DNA of 64,000 bases from Pseudobacter ginsenosidimutans (GTDB lineage: Bacteria; Bacteroidota; Bacteroidia; Chitinophagales; Chitinophagaceae). Positions 8,329 to 18,800 of this stretch are shown here, one piece after another. Position 1 is the stretch's first letter. The number at the start of each line of letters is the position of its first letter. Below the pieces are notes generated by a model. The model searched no databases. It saw only the letters and a list, made by a program, of their open reading frames with translations, and was not told the DNA's origin. The DNA is taken from NCBI RefSeq assembly GCF_007970185.1, contig NZ_CP042431.1, positions 4,216,001 to 4,280,000 on the forward strand, read 5' to 3'. Both the position numbers and the translations under genes were made by a program.

Positions 8329-11300
8329 TTAGAATTTTGCGGTGATACCAAATTGAAATGACCTGGTTTGCGGGATCAGACCTGTATACGTGGTGTAATT
8401 CTCTCCATCGAGGAAGAATTCAGGATCATAGCCACTCCATTTGGTCCAGGTATGAACGTTCAGGCATTGGGCAAATACTGAGATCTCCTGCATACCCAGT
8501 TTTTCTACCGGCTTACGGGGAAGCCTGTACGAAAAATTGATGGTCTTCAAACGGATATAGCTTGCATCTTCGAGCCAGCGCGTGGAGGCCAGGTCGCCAC
8601 GGGCGGAATTCACTTCTGCTGCATTGTTGATGGTGCGGGGTACGGAAGTGATCTGTCCGGGTGTGGTCCAGCGGTTATCATAGTACCAGAGGATCCCGTT
8701 GATATTCATATCGCCTTTGCGTGCCATATTGCGGCTCTGGTTATTGTACAGCTCTCTTCCGAAATCATACTGGAAGAAGATGCCGAGTTCAAATCCTTTG
8801 TAGCTGAAAGTATTGTTCCATCCGCCATAGTAATCGGAGAGCTGGTTGCCTCTTCCAAATGGCGTATAGGCATTGGCGGTAGTAGCCGGAGGATTGTAGG
8901 AGAGATTGCCTGCATTGTCGTAGAACAGGGGCCTTCCGGTAGCTGAGTTCACGCCTGCATACTGCGGATAGAAATTGGTCTTGAGTGAATAGCCCACACG
9001 AACACTGGGATCGCCAGGCAGCTCCTGGAGCGTGTCGTAGAGTTTGGTCACTTTGTTATTCAGGAAAGAGATATTGAAATTGGATACCCAGTTGAAATCG
9101 GCAGACTTCACCAGGTGTACCCCGATCTCCAGTTCCAGTCCTTTGTTCACCACTTCACCTACGTTGTTGTAGATCTCTTCATAGCCTGCGATCCAGGGAA
9201 CGGGTTGACTGAGGAGCAGGTCCTTGCTGGTGCGTTTGTACACTTCCACTGAACCGAAGATCCTGCGTTGGAGGAAAGAGAAATCGAGACCAAGGTTGAT
9301 GGTTGCGTTGCGCTCCCAGCGCAGGTTGGCATTGCCGAGTGAGTTGGGTTGGATACCTGGCTCATTGTTGTAGGTGATGCCGCCACCGAAGAGGGAACGG
9401 GAAACGAAATTGCCGATCTGGTCGTTACCGGTTTCGCCATAACCTGTGCGCAGTTTCAACTGATCGATCCAGTTATATTTATTCAGGAAATCTTCCTGTG
9501 CCATATCCCAGCCGATTGAAATGGCGGGGAACCATCCGAACATATTGTTGGCGCCAAAGCGGCTGCTGCCATCGTAACGGATGATGGCGCTGGCCATATA
9601 GCGTTGCGATCCGAACCAGTTGGCCTGGAAGAAGGTACCCATGCGTTTAACACCCGTCCAGCTTCCGGACGCACCAGTGATCAGGGCTGCGGATTGCATC
9701 TGCCTGAATTCGAAATTTGGGAAGCCTTCACCAGTTACAGAATTGCTTTCACTTTCGAAGGAACGGTATTCACCGCCGATGATCAGGTTCACATCATGTT
9801 TATCATTAAATGTTCGCTGGTAGTTGAGCGTATGTGTATTGGCGAAAGATTTTGGTGTCTGCTGGTAAGTATTGAGTACGCCTCTTTTCACATAACCTTC
9901 TTGTGTGCGGGGATCAACATAGCGTCTTCCCTGGATATTCCGGTAATCGAGGCCCACTGTGGTTTTGTAGGTTAGGCCTTTGATGATCTTGTATTGCAGC
10001 TGCAGGTTGGCCAGCAGACCGGCAGTCTTGTCTTCCTGGTCGTTCAGCAGGGAAGTATGCACAGGGTTCTGTGTGAAGATTCCCGGGAAGCCATTGTAAT
10101 CATAGTTCAGTGTGCCATCTTCTTTGTAGATGGGAATGAAGGGGAGCATCATCGGGCCGGCGTATGCAGGGGATGAGAAGAGTGTGCTGGAGCCTGCACC
10201 ACCTGAAGGGCCATTCTGTTTGATGCTGGTAAGATTGATATTACCGCTGAAGCTAAGTTTATTGCTGATCTGGCTGTTGAGGAAAAGATTCACGGTACCG
10301 CGTTTGAATCTGGATGCCACGATACTTCCCGTTGTGTTCTCGTAAGAACCTGAAATACGGTAAGTGGTTTTACCGCTGCCGCCGGCTGCTGAGAAATCCG
10401 CTTTGTTGGATTTGCCGGTCTGGTAAACAGCGCGGTGCCAGTCGTAGGTAGGTAGTGCAGCCATTTCCTCATCGGTCATGGTGGTGGGCAGTTTGGATTG
10501 CGTGAGCACCTGTGTTTTGGCCCATGCATAATCGCGTGTGGGGTTCGCATTCATCATGGCTTCGATGCGACCACCGAGATATTGTTGCGTGTTCATGAGC
10601 GGCATCAGGTTGATGGGCTTCACAAAACCCGTTTGCAGCGTGAGGTTGAACCTGGTGGCGCCGGCTGTTCCTTTCTTGGTAGTGATCAGCACAACACCAT
10701 TGCCGGCCTGTGCACCATATACGGAAGCAGCGGCAGCATCTTTCAGTACTTCGATGCTCTCGATATCTTTCGGATTGATCACTGCCAGCGGATTGGTGCT
10801 GACGGTGGTGGTGGAATTATCTGAGTTGATGGGAATACCATCAACTATGTAAAGCGGATTGGTGCCTGCCGTGATGGACCCCTGTCCGCGGATCTCAACT
10901 TTGATTGCTCCGCCTGGAACACCGCTCTGGCTTTGGATCTGCACGCCCGGCATCCTGCCCTGGATAGCGGCATCGAGTGTTTGCACGGGCATCTTCTCAA
11001 TATCTTTTGAACGCACGCGTGATATGGAACCTGTAACAGCGCGGCGTTGTTGTGTGGCGTAGCCGGTCACCACCACTTCATTCAGGTCAAGCACCTGCGC
11101 ATTCAGTGTGATGTTGAGCGTTAGTTGATTACCAGCGCCAATGGATAGTTGACGCGCCTGTTTCTTATCGGTAGTTTGTGCCGTATGTCCATTATTCGTT
11201 TTTTTGATCGTGATCTCCATCGATTCATAACCCACGATGGAAACCTGCAAGACCGCATCTTCCGGAATATTATTCATGGTGAAAGAACCATTGGGCGCCG

Positions 11301-11850
11301 TGGTGGTTCCGGTGGAACTGCCCTTGATGGTGATGCTCACATCGGCCAGGGGATCGCCGGCTGCATTGCGGATGGTACCCGAAATGTCCACGGGAGGAAG
11401 AACAGGATCAGGCACAGGTTTGGGGATGATGATCTTTTCAGACAATACGATTGTTTTGTCGCTGATCATGAACAGGAGTGGTTGGTCTTTCAGCACCATG
11501 TCCATGAATTTGTCCAGTGGCATGGATAATGCTGAAACCGTTACCGGGTGTGTGTTTGCCAGGAGTCCCTGGTTGTAGAACACAACATATCCGGTCTGTT
11601 CTTCGATGCTGGCAAAGATCTTCTTCATGGGAAGGTCCTTGCCTTTGAGGGTGATGGTCTGCGAGGAGGTGCTGGCAGACACGCTCAAACAGGCAGCCAG
11701 AATGAATAATGTGGTCAATCTCATAATTCGCAGCAGTTGCGCTGTAAGCCCGTAGGACATTGCCTGTGGTTGCACACGGGAAATACCCGGCGTGGCTGAT
11801 GTTGCCAGTCCCGGAATGAAGGCCGGGGCCGGCGCAGCAGTTTTTTGCAT
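8329..11850 (-). CDS. SusC/RagA-family TonB-dependent receptor with STN domain
   Basis: A 1173-residue outer-membrane importer. After an N-terminal extension comes a signal sequence (MRLTTLFILAACLSVSAS), then an STN domain (IFASIEEQTGYVVFYN, about residues 75-125), a carboxypeptidase-regulatory-like domain (ISGTIRNAAGDPLADV), the TonB-dependent plug (LYIVDGIPINSD; VLKDAAAASVYGA) and the 22-strand barrel ending in phenylalanine (FQFGITAKF). STN marks it as a transducer that signals through the FecR/ECF pair just upstream. The ATG at 11850 is supported by strong similarity of both leader and first codons (MQKTA) to the second SusC at 48952 (MPKTA). First structural gene of the peptidase operon. 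Confidence 0.95.
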   Translation of the reverse strand: MQKTAAPAPAFIPGLATSATPGISRVQPQAMSYGLTAQLLRIMRLTTLFILAACLSVSASTSSQTITLKGKDLPMKKIFASIEEQTGYVVFYNQGLLANTHPVTVSALSMPLDKFMDMVLKDQPLLFMISDKTIVLSEKIIIPKPVPDPVLPPVDISGTIRNAAGDPLADVSITIKGSSTGTTTAPNGSFTMNNIPEDAVLQVSIVGYESMEITIKKTNNGHTAQTTDKKQARQLSIGAGNQLTLNITLNAQVLDLNEVVVTGYATQQRRAVTGSISRVRSKDIEKMPVQTLDAAIQGRMPGVQIQSQSGVPGGAIKVEIRGQGSITAGTNPLYIVDGIPINSDNSTTTVSTNPLAVINPKDIESIEVLKDAAAASVYGAQAGNGVVLITTKKGTAGATRFNLTLQTGFVKPINLMPLMNTQQYLGGRIEAMMNANPTRDYAWAKTQVLTQSKLPTTMTDEEMAALPTYDWHRAVYQTGKSNKADFSAAGGSGKTTYRISGSYENTTGSIVASRFKRGTVNLFLNSQISNKLSFSGNINLTSIKQNGPSGGAGSSTLFSSPAYAGPMMLPFIPIYKEDGTLNYDYNGFPGIFTQNPVHTSLLNDQEDKTAGLLANLQLQYKIIKGLTYKTTVGLDYRNIQGRRYVDPRTQEGYVKRGVLNTYQQTPKSFANTHTLNYQRTFNDKHDVNLIIGGEYRSFESESNSVTGEGFPNFEFRQMQSAALITGASGSWTGVKRMGTFFQANWFGSQRYMASAIIRYDGSSRFGANNMFGWFPAISIGWDMAQEDFLNKYNWIDQLKLRTGYGETGNDQIGNFVSRSLFGGGITYNNEPGIQPNSLGNANLRWERNATINLGLDFSFLQRRIFGSVEVYKRTSKDLLLSQPVPWIAGYEEIYNNVGEVVNKGLELEIGVHLVKSADFNWVSNFNISFLNNKVTKLYDTLQELPGDPSVRVGYSLKTNFYPQYAGVNSATGRPLFYDNAGNLSYNPPATTANAYTPFGRGNQLSDYYGGWNNTFSYKGFELGIFFQYDFGRELYNNQSRNMARKGDMNINGILWYYDNRWTTPGQITSVPRTINNAAEVNSARGDLASTRWLEDASYIRLKTINFSYRLPRKPVEKLGMQEISVFAQCLNVHTWTKWSGYDPEFFLDGENYTTYTGLIPQTRSFQFGITAKF

Positions 11851-11856
11851 AAATTG

Positions 11857-11941
11857 CAGTGTTTGGTGAAAGAATAGGTTCGACTCTATTTTGTTTTACT
11901 GAACAACCGCCGGGAGTGGTGCAAACACTTCCGGCTTTGTT
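11857..11941 (-). promoter_or_regulatory. FecR-SusC leader: conserved hairpin plus start-proximal box (copy 1)
   Basis: In the transcribed minus strand, GCCGGAAGTG (11926-11935) pairs with CACTCCCGGC (11909-11918) across a 7-nt loop, with one A.C mismatch at pair 6. AACAA/TTGTT flanks extend the stem to 11902-11941. The box ACCAAACACTG follows at 11857-11867, 6 nt before the SusC ATG. The same arrangement lies before the other SusC gene at 48860-48944. It could be an attenuator, an mRNA-stability element or a protein-binding site. No strong U-tract follows directly, so it is not a simple terminator. Confidence 0.65.
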
Positions 11942-12006
11942 TTTATATCCACAGGAAAGGCGATTGATCAATAGTAAGGAAAAGGCTTTTGTATTATTTC
12001 AAGCCA

Positions 12007-13197
12007 CTAAGGTTGAATGATGAGCTTCCGGTTGTCTAGTTTTACCTTTACTTTCGACATCTCCAGCGCTTTCAGCATATTTTCGAACTGCATGTTCCTG
12101 CTCATCTTTCCGCCGAATTTTATATTGGGTACGATGTTTTTTTCATAGAGCACTTCTACATCATACCAGCGGCTGAGCTGTCGCATCACTTCATCCAGCC
12201 CGGCGCCTTCGAAATCGAACACTCCGTTCTTCCAGGCCATCACTTTGGGAATATCTGCATTGTTCACGCGGATCTTTTCCGTTCCCATTTCCGCTTGTTG
12301 GCCCGGTTCCAGCACGATAGATTTGAAATTGCCGGAAGCCACGCGCACGCTGCCTTCCAGGAGTGTGGCGCGGATGGCTGATTCATCTTCGTAAGTATTC
12401 AGATTGAAACTGGTTCCCAGCACTTCCACGCTGTTGCCATTACGCATACTCACGATGAATGGACTACTGGCCTGATTCGCCACTTCGAAATATACTTCGC
12501 CACTGATTTCCACTTTTCTTGTTTTTCCCTGGAAGCGGGTGGGGTAGCGGATACTGCTGGCGGCATTCAGCCATACACGGGTGCCGTCTGAAAGGGTAAG
12601 ATGAAATTGTCTTCCTCTTGGCGTAGACATCCGGTTCCAGGCAATTGCTTTCGCTTCTTTCCCATCATACACGAGCGCTCCATTCTGCAATACCACTTTT
12701 GCTCCCTGCTGATCTGCGATAAGACCATTGCCGGCACTGTCGAGCGAAACCTGTGAGTTATCGTCCAGTGTAAGGATAGCGCCATTCATGCCCGGCCGGA
12801 TAGAGGCGGGTGGAATAACTTCCATGGCTATGGTTGATGAAGGCGCTTTGTCTGCGGGACGGAACCAGAACCAGGCGGCTGTTGAAATGCAAGCCAGAAG
12901 GGCTGCGGCAGCCGCTGTTCTGATAAAAAGGCGGCGATATTTAGTATTGTTCTTTACCGGAGGATTTGAAGCAATGCGGTCAGTGGCCAGTATCTGTTCA
13001 GACATCGCTTCCCAATCGGGCTGCCCCGATGCCTGCCCTGGCATGGAAAGCTGCTGCATCATGGATCCCAGGGTACTGCGAACCAGATCCGCAGATGTTT
13101 CATCGTTGAACAGGGTTTGCAACTCCTGGTCTTCGGCAGCAGTCAATTGTTGTTTCCTGAATTGTTGCAGCAGGTATTTGATCCTTTCCTGGTCCAT
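12007..13197 (-). CDS. FecR-family anti-sigma factor
   Basis: A 396-residue inner-membrane anti-sigma/sigma regulator. The ATG at 13197 (MDQERIKYLLQQFRKQQLT) is preferred over the longer frame because it begins the usual cytoplasmic sigma-binding helix bundle. One membrane helix lies near residues 107-127 (AAAAALLACISTAAWFWF). The periplasmic FecR domain contains TPRGRQFHLTLSDGT and VWLNAASSIRYPT, and a C-terminal DUF4974-type region (FEGAGLDEVMRQLSRWYDV) contacts the STN domain of SusC. It lies between the sigma gene (66 bp upstream) and SusC, the usual order for cell-surface signalling. Confidence 0.94.
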   Translation of the reverse strand: MDQERIKYLLQQFRKQQLTAAEDQELQTLFNDETSADLVRSTLGSMMQQLSMPGQASGQPDWEAMSEQILATDRIASNPPVKNNTKYRRLFIRTAAAAALLACISTAAWFWFRPADKAPSSTIAMEVIPPASIRPGMNGAILTLDDNSQVSLDSAGNGLIADQQGAKVVLQNGALVYDGKEAKAIAWNRMSTPRGRQFHLTLSDGTRVWLNAASSIRYPTRFQGKTRKVEISGEVYFEVANQASSPFIVSMRNGNSVEVLGTSFNLNTYEDESAIRATLLEGSVRVASGNFKSIVLEPGQQAEMGTEKIRVNNADIPKVMAWKNGVFDFEGAGLDEVMRQLSRWYDVEVLYEKNIVPNIKFGGKMSRNMQFENMLKALEMSKVKVKLDNRKLIIQP

Positions 13198-13262
13198 GAA
13201 AATAGGATTGTGGAATATAGGATGCGCGAAAAATGGAATGGTACTTCCATTTTTCAAAAAAA

Positions 13263-13856
13263 TTATTGGAGTAGCACCGATGCGCCGATGATAACAGGAA
13301 TAGGATAACCCGATTGTTCCAGATGAAGGCGGATCTGTTTCAGGGCCTTGGTGAGATTATTCTTGACAGTCTGAGGGGAAAGCTCCAGTTTCTCCGCGAT
13401 CTCTTTCACAGACAATTGTTGTTCGCGGCTGAGACAAAAGATCTGCCTTTGTGTTTGCGGCAATTGTGTTACTGCTTCACCGATCAGCCCCTGAACTTCC
13501 TGCAAACTTAAATGTGCGATGGGATGTTCGTCTGATTCGTTCTGTTCCGGTAATTGCTGCAGGTAATTTCTTGCGAGGATCTTTTTGCGCAGGATCATAT
13601 AACATTCATTGGCTGCGATGCGGAAGATATAGGCGCGGGGATGTTCCACTTCGCGAAGCTTGTCGCGCTTCAGCCAGATATTCAGGAAAGTCTGCTGGAT
13701 CATTTCCTCTGCCTGGGAGGATGATCCCAGCAGTTCTGACACAAAGGGGTACAGCAATTTACTGTACGCTAAAAAAAGGAGCGTAAAAGCTTGTTCTTCT
13801 CCGGATGCGATCCTTTGTAACAGCTCTTTGTCGTTATGGGGCAGGGCTTCGGTCAA
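13263..13856 (-). CDS. ECF RNA polymerase sigma-70 factor (partner of FecR at 12007)
   Basis: A 197-residue ECF sigma factor. Region 2 includes FLNIWLKRDKLREVEHPRAY and region 4 includes LPQTQRQIFCLSREQQLSV and ELSPQTVKNNLTKALKQI. The start at 13856 is TTG; the protein begins MTEALPHNDKELLQRIASGE, which aligns with the other sigma factors here. A possible -7 element, TAGTTTG, lies at 13888-13894, one base shorter than consensus. It is divergent from the oxidoreductase gene at 14081 and heads the sigma-FecR-SusC-SusD operon, which it probably activates when the SusC ligand is sensed. Confidence 0.93.
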   Translation of the reverse strand: MTEALPHNDKELLQRIASGEEQAFTLLFLAYSKLLYPFVSELLGSSSQAEEMIQQTFLNIWLKRDKLREVEHPRAYIFRIAANECYMILRKKILARNYLQQLPEQNESDEHPIAHLSLQEVQGLIGEAVTQLPQTQRQIFCLSREQQLSVKEIAEKLELSPQTVKNNLTKALKQIRLHLEQSGYPIPVIIGASVLLQ

Positions 13857-14080
13857 ATGCCGTTCAGTTTGGACAGAGTACTGGTTGCAAACTATCGAAA
13901 AAAGTTCAGAAATCGGGCAACATCACAGGAGAATTGAATTGGGTAGTTTCTGCAACAGCCGCAAGATAATACCGGCGGCTTTCCGATACAGATGTCAGGA
14001 GCAGGTAATATGTTACCGGATGGTATGCACTTTGTGCGCGTACAACTGATCTCCTGATTTCAAACAATAACAAGATTATC

Positions 14081-15679
14081 ATGAGTAGGAATATATCTCC
14101 TGACGGTACCAGTGGTAATTTCAGTTCGGGCGAAAATTTGTCTTACTGGCTCGATACAGTGCCGCCGCTCGAAACAAGTACATTGAGTCAGGACATGGAA
14201 ACGGATGTGCTGGTGATTGGCGGTGGTATTGCGGGCATCACTACGGCTTATCTGCTCGCCAAAGCCGGGCGCATCGTTATGCTGGTGGAAGATGGGCTGA
14301 TCGGATCCGGCGAAACAGGACGTACCACTGCTCATCTTACCTGTGCATTGGATGATCATTATCAGCATATCGAAAAGGCATTCGGTGAAGAAGGCAGCAA
14401 GCTGGCAGCACAAAGCCACCAGTCTGCTATTGATCGCATCGAAGAAATTGTAAGGGCCGAGCATATCGCCTGCAATTTCGAAAGACTGAATGGTTATCTT
14501 TTTCTATTTCCCGGAGAGAAAAAACAATACCTGGTTGATGAACTGGAAGCCGTGAAGCGTTCAGGCATCATGGCGCAATGGCTGGATGAAATACCGGGCA
14601 TGCCTGCCGCGGCCGGGCCTTGTATCGCTTATCCCATGCAGGCGCAATTTCATATCATGCGTTACCTTCACGAACTGGCGCATGTGGTATTGAACCTCGG
14701 CGGGAAGATCTTCACCAAAACAAGAGCATCCGAAATTGATAAGAACGGAGCAAAATGCAATGAATTCACTGTAAGGGCACAGCATATTGTAGTGGCCACC
14801 AACTCGCCGGTGAATGATCTTGTGACGATGCATACCAAACAATTCCCATACAGAACATATGTGGTGGCTGCGAAGATCCCCAAAGGCTCACTTCCGCATT
14901 CACTCTGGTGGGATACGGGCGATCAGGATTCCAAATGGATCACGGCGCCTTACCATTATGTACGTACGCAATCATTCAGCAATGAACATGATCTGCTGAT
15001 CGTAGGTGGGGAAGATCATAAAACAGGACGTGCCGATGAAGAAAATATTCCTGAAGAAAGCCGGTACCAGGCTTTGGTCAACTGGATGAAAGTGTATTTC
15101 CCGCAGGCGGGGGAAGTAGTATACAATTGGTCAGGACAGGTGATGGAACCTATCGATTACATGGGATTCATAGGCCGTAATCCTGGCAATGAAAATATTT
15201 ACATCATCACCGGCGATTCCGGCAATGGTATCACGAATGGTACGCTGGGTGGTATGATCATTTCCGATCTGATACAGGGCACCGAAAATCCCTGGGCAGG
15301 GCTCTATTCCCCCAAGCGCAAGCCCCTGAAGGAATTCGGGACTTATCTTTCCGAAGTGATGAACATGGCCGCGCAGTATGGAGATTATTTCACCGATGCG
15401 GATATCAAAAGTTTGGATGAACTGGAACCCGGCAATGGCGCCATATTAGGAAAGGGCATGAAAAGACTGGCCGTGTATAAAAATGAAAATGGGCAGGTAC
15501 AGGCTTGTAGCGCCGTTTGTCCGCATCTTGGTTGTGTGGTGCAATGGAATGCAGATGAGAAGTCTTTCGATTGCCCCTGTCATGGTTCAAGATTTACGAA
15601 AGAAGGAGAGGTGATCAATGGCCCGGCCATAAGCCCGTTGAAGAAGGTGGAGATCAATGCTGGTCATAACTATCAATAA
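14081..15679 (+). CDS. FAD-dependent oxidoreductase with C-terminal Rieske domain
   Basis: A 532-residue fusion. The N-terminal DAO-type FAD domain opens with [21 protein letters not shown] (about residues 42-62) and has the second FAD contact in [10 protein letters not shown] near 380. The C-terminal Rieske domain (about 430-532) binds a 2Fe-2S cluster through CPHLGC and CPCHGSRF. There is no signal peptide, so it is cytosolic. The family (YhfW-like) is annotated as glycine/D-amino-acid oxidase-like with a Rieske ferredoxin; its substrate is not established. It is monocistronic: divergent from the sigma gene and followed by a strong terminator. Confidence 0.92.
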   Translation: MSRNISPDGTSGNFSSGENLSYWLDTVPPLETSTLSQDMETDVLVIGGGIAGITTAYLLAKAGRIVMLVEDGLIGSGETGRTTAHLTCALDDHYQHIEKAFGEEGSKLAAQSHQSAIDRIEEIVRAEHIACNFERLNGYLFLFPGEKKQYLVDELEAVKRSGIMAQWLDEIPGMPAAAGPCIAYPMQAQFHIMRYLHELAHVVLNLGGKIFTKTRASEIDKNGAKCNEFTVRAQHIVVATNSPVNDLVTMHTKQFPYRTYVVAAKIPKGSLPHSLWWDTGDQDSKWITAPYHYVRTQSFSNEHDLLIVGGEDHKTGRADEENIPEESRYQALVNWMKVYFPQAGEVVYNWSGQVMEPIDYMGFIGRNPGNENIYIITGDSGNGITNGTLGGMIISDLIQGTENPWAGLYSPKRKPLKEFGTYLSEVMNMAAQYGDYFTDADIKSLDELEPGNGAILGKGMKRLAVYKNENGQVQACSAVCPHLGCVVQWNADEKSFDCPCHGSRFTKEGEVINGPAISPLKKVEINAGHNYQ

Positions 15680-15697
15680 TGTGTACGTGTAAAGTGA

Positions 15698-15731
15698 AGG
15701 GGGCTTGCAGAAATGCAGGCCCTCTTTTTTT
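15698..15731 (+). terminator. Intrinsic terminator after the Rieske oxidoreductase
   Basis: A 12-bp stem (AGGGGGCTTGCA / TGCAGGCCCTCT) with a GAAA-type loop is followed by a run of seven T. This is a textbook Rho-independent terminator, 19 bp past the stop codon. Confidence 0.88.
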
Positions 15732-15868
15732 GTTGAATGGAGTATATGCGATAGACAAATGTCAAATCAAAAGTTTTGACAGGATTATTCTTACATTCTG
15801 TTTTCTTTACTACATTCGACGGAAGCCAATATTTTTATTGTTCACTAATCTTTCTAAACTCCCGGAAT

Positions 15869-18800
15869 TTGAGGACTAATGCTGTTTGTCTGCCTGCTTT
15901 TATTATAAGAGCAAGTTTGTTCCTGATCCCCTGTTTGCTTGTTATTTCCCAGATCAGTTCAGGGCAGCAGCGCCTCTTCACCAATCAGCAGCATTTTGGC
16001 GTGGAAGATGGACTTCCTCAAAGTTATATTTCAGGCATTATCCAGGATGCGGATGGTTTTATCTGGCTAAGCACGATGGATGGATTAAGCCGCTATGACG
16101 GCAGAAAGTTCAGGACATTCCGTTATGACCCGCAAGACAGCACAAGCCTGGCTGCCAATACGCTCAATGGCCTGGGCAAGCTGGTCAATAATGTCGTTAC
16201 CCTCTATTACGGTCCTGGAAAGGATGATGAGTTTGACCTTAGAACGTTCAGGGCTACCCGAAACAATATTCGCAGCCGCCTGGCTGAAATACCCGGCATC
16301 CGGTGGCAATCATACCGGTTTGGATTCAATACCAATAATTGGTTTTTCACAGTCAACAATCACAAGGGGATTGGCTGGGTGAATGGAATTACAGGTAAAG
16401 CCCACTATGCAAATACATCCAATGGAAAACTGTACAATGATACGATCTGCGCCATTACTGAATCTCCGGAAGGCAGGATATATGTGATCAGTGAATCTGG
16501 CGTGCAGGTAAGTGATATCAGCCAGAATAAATTCGAATGGTTTGGTTTTAGAACGAATGTAAAGCCACCATCTCCAACAGTTGATATGGGAATGCTTTTT
16601 GGAGAGAAATTTTCCATTGCAACCTTTCCAGGCAACAAAGTGGCCACACTGGAAAAAAATGTATTGAACGTACTCGATATAAACAAAAGAAGCAGCAACA
16701 TAATACTGTTGCCTCCTCCCAAAACCAATTCGATAAGGGGTGAGAATGGTTTGCAGGTAGACTCCCGGGGCCGCATCTATTTTGAGTATTATGGACGAAT
16801 ATACAGGCTAACGGATAAGGGTACACTAGAACTGCTCTGGGAGCTTAGCGGCGCGCCGAGCCGTATCAGTGCATTTTATATTGACAGATCGGATGTATTA
16901 TGGGTTAGCCTGAACGCACAGGGCCTTTTGAAAATTGACCTAAAGGCAGCTCATTTTGAATCATACAAGAATAATGGAAATTTTATAGAAGCCGTAGTGG
17001 CCATGCTGGGTAATACCAAAGCTCAATTGCCGGAAGAATGGAAAATCCCGGATGCTGCTTATTATTTCCGGCAGGCATATGATGATAATGGAATATTGTA
17101 TTCCTGTAATAACTGGTATGAACGGACCGGCGTTTTTCGGTTTACAAAACAGGGATTTCAGCGTCTTTCGCATTTTCCTGACCTGAAAATATTTACCGCG
17201 GTGGTTGCTATGCCCGGAAATGAGATCCGGGCATTTGATCAGGTGGAGGCAGTATGGTATGCCTGGAGCAATCATTCTACTGTTCCACAAAAACTGGAGT
17301 CCGATCTTGAAAATTTCAGGAATGTAGAACTGGCAGATGCACGGTACATAGGCGGTTATATCTGGATGACCACTACCACGCATGGTTTGTTTCAGTCTGA
17401 CGGAAAAAAGCTGATAGCAAAATATGCGGGACAACTGGGAAAAAATACAGTCCCGAATGCATTAACTGAAATTTGTGCTGATCCTGCCGACAAAAATAAA
17501 TTCTGGGTTGGCTCCCGGGGTGGAGGCCTTATGATGTGGGATGCGCAAAAAGGATTACAGCGTATTTACACAGAAAAAGATGGTCTTCCCAATAATACTA
17601 TCTATTGTATCCTTCCTGATAAGACCGGTAAGATCTGGTGCAGTACCAACAAAGGCATATTCAGACTTGATCCCAAAACCAGTCATGTTGTAGCTTTTGA
17701 GAAAACCGATGGATTGCAGGGAAATGAATTCAACAGGGCGCATAAATTTGTTTTGCCCGATGGAAGGCTGATGTTTGGTGGACTGGACGGATACACGATC
17801 ATCGATCCTGCAAATTTTGAGATCACCAGCCAAACCGGCCTGGTACCCGTACTCCTGACTGACCTGCAAATCAACAATGAACCGCAGGGTATCAACTTGC
17901 CCGGGAGTATTGTTAAGCAATCAATCAGTACCTTATCGTCCATTGATCTGCCATATGATAAGAACTATCTGCGTTTCGAGTTTGCAGCGCTGGTGTACAA
18001 CCAACCGCAAAAGATCAGGTACCGTTATCAGTTGGAAGGTGCCGATAAGAACTGGATTGAAACGGGATATTCCAATGTAGCCAGTTACTCTGCACTGCCG
18101 CCGGGTAATTACAACCTGCTGTTGAATGCAACAGACAACAATGGCTTATGGAGCAAAGCAGTTACTTCAATAAAAATAAACATCGAGCCACCTTTTTGGC
18201 GAACCTGGTGGGCCTGGTTGTTATACATTCTGGTAACGCTGGCTTTGATCAGATGGTATTTTGTATTTAGAGAAAGAAGATTGCAGGTAGAGCAAAACCT
18301 GGTATTTGAAAAAAGAGAGGCCCTGCGTTTAAGAGAGATCGATGAACTGAAAGACCGCTTCTTCAGTAATATCACACATGAGTTCAGAACGCCACTAACG
18401 CTGATCATTACACCGCTTGAAAAATTGACACAGGACCATTCTCTGCCGGCTCCGGTTATCAGCACACTTAAAACGGCTCAAAGAAATTCAAAACAATTAT
18501 TAAGGCTGGTAAACGAATTCCTCGATTTTGCCAAACTCAACCACGGACAGCTCAAATTAAGAACAGCAGCGGGTGAGTTGAATGTTTTTACTGCCAGTTG
18601 CGTGAACGCTTTCGATATGGCTGCGAAGGAAAAAAATATTACGCTCAGTTTTACCTCAGCCAATATAACCGGCCTCTACCTTTTTGACGAAGAGAAATGG
18701 GGAAAAATTGTATCCAACCTCTTGAGCAATGCACTGAAGTTTACGCCTGCAAATGGAGCCATTTCTGTAATACTGTCCACTACTGCGGAGGAACAGGTGC

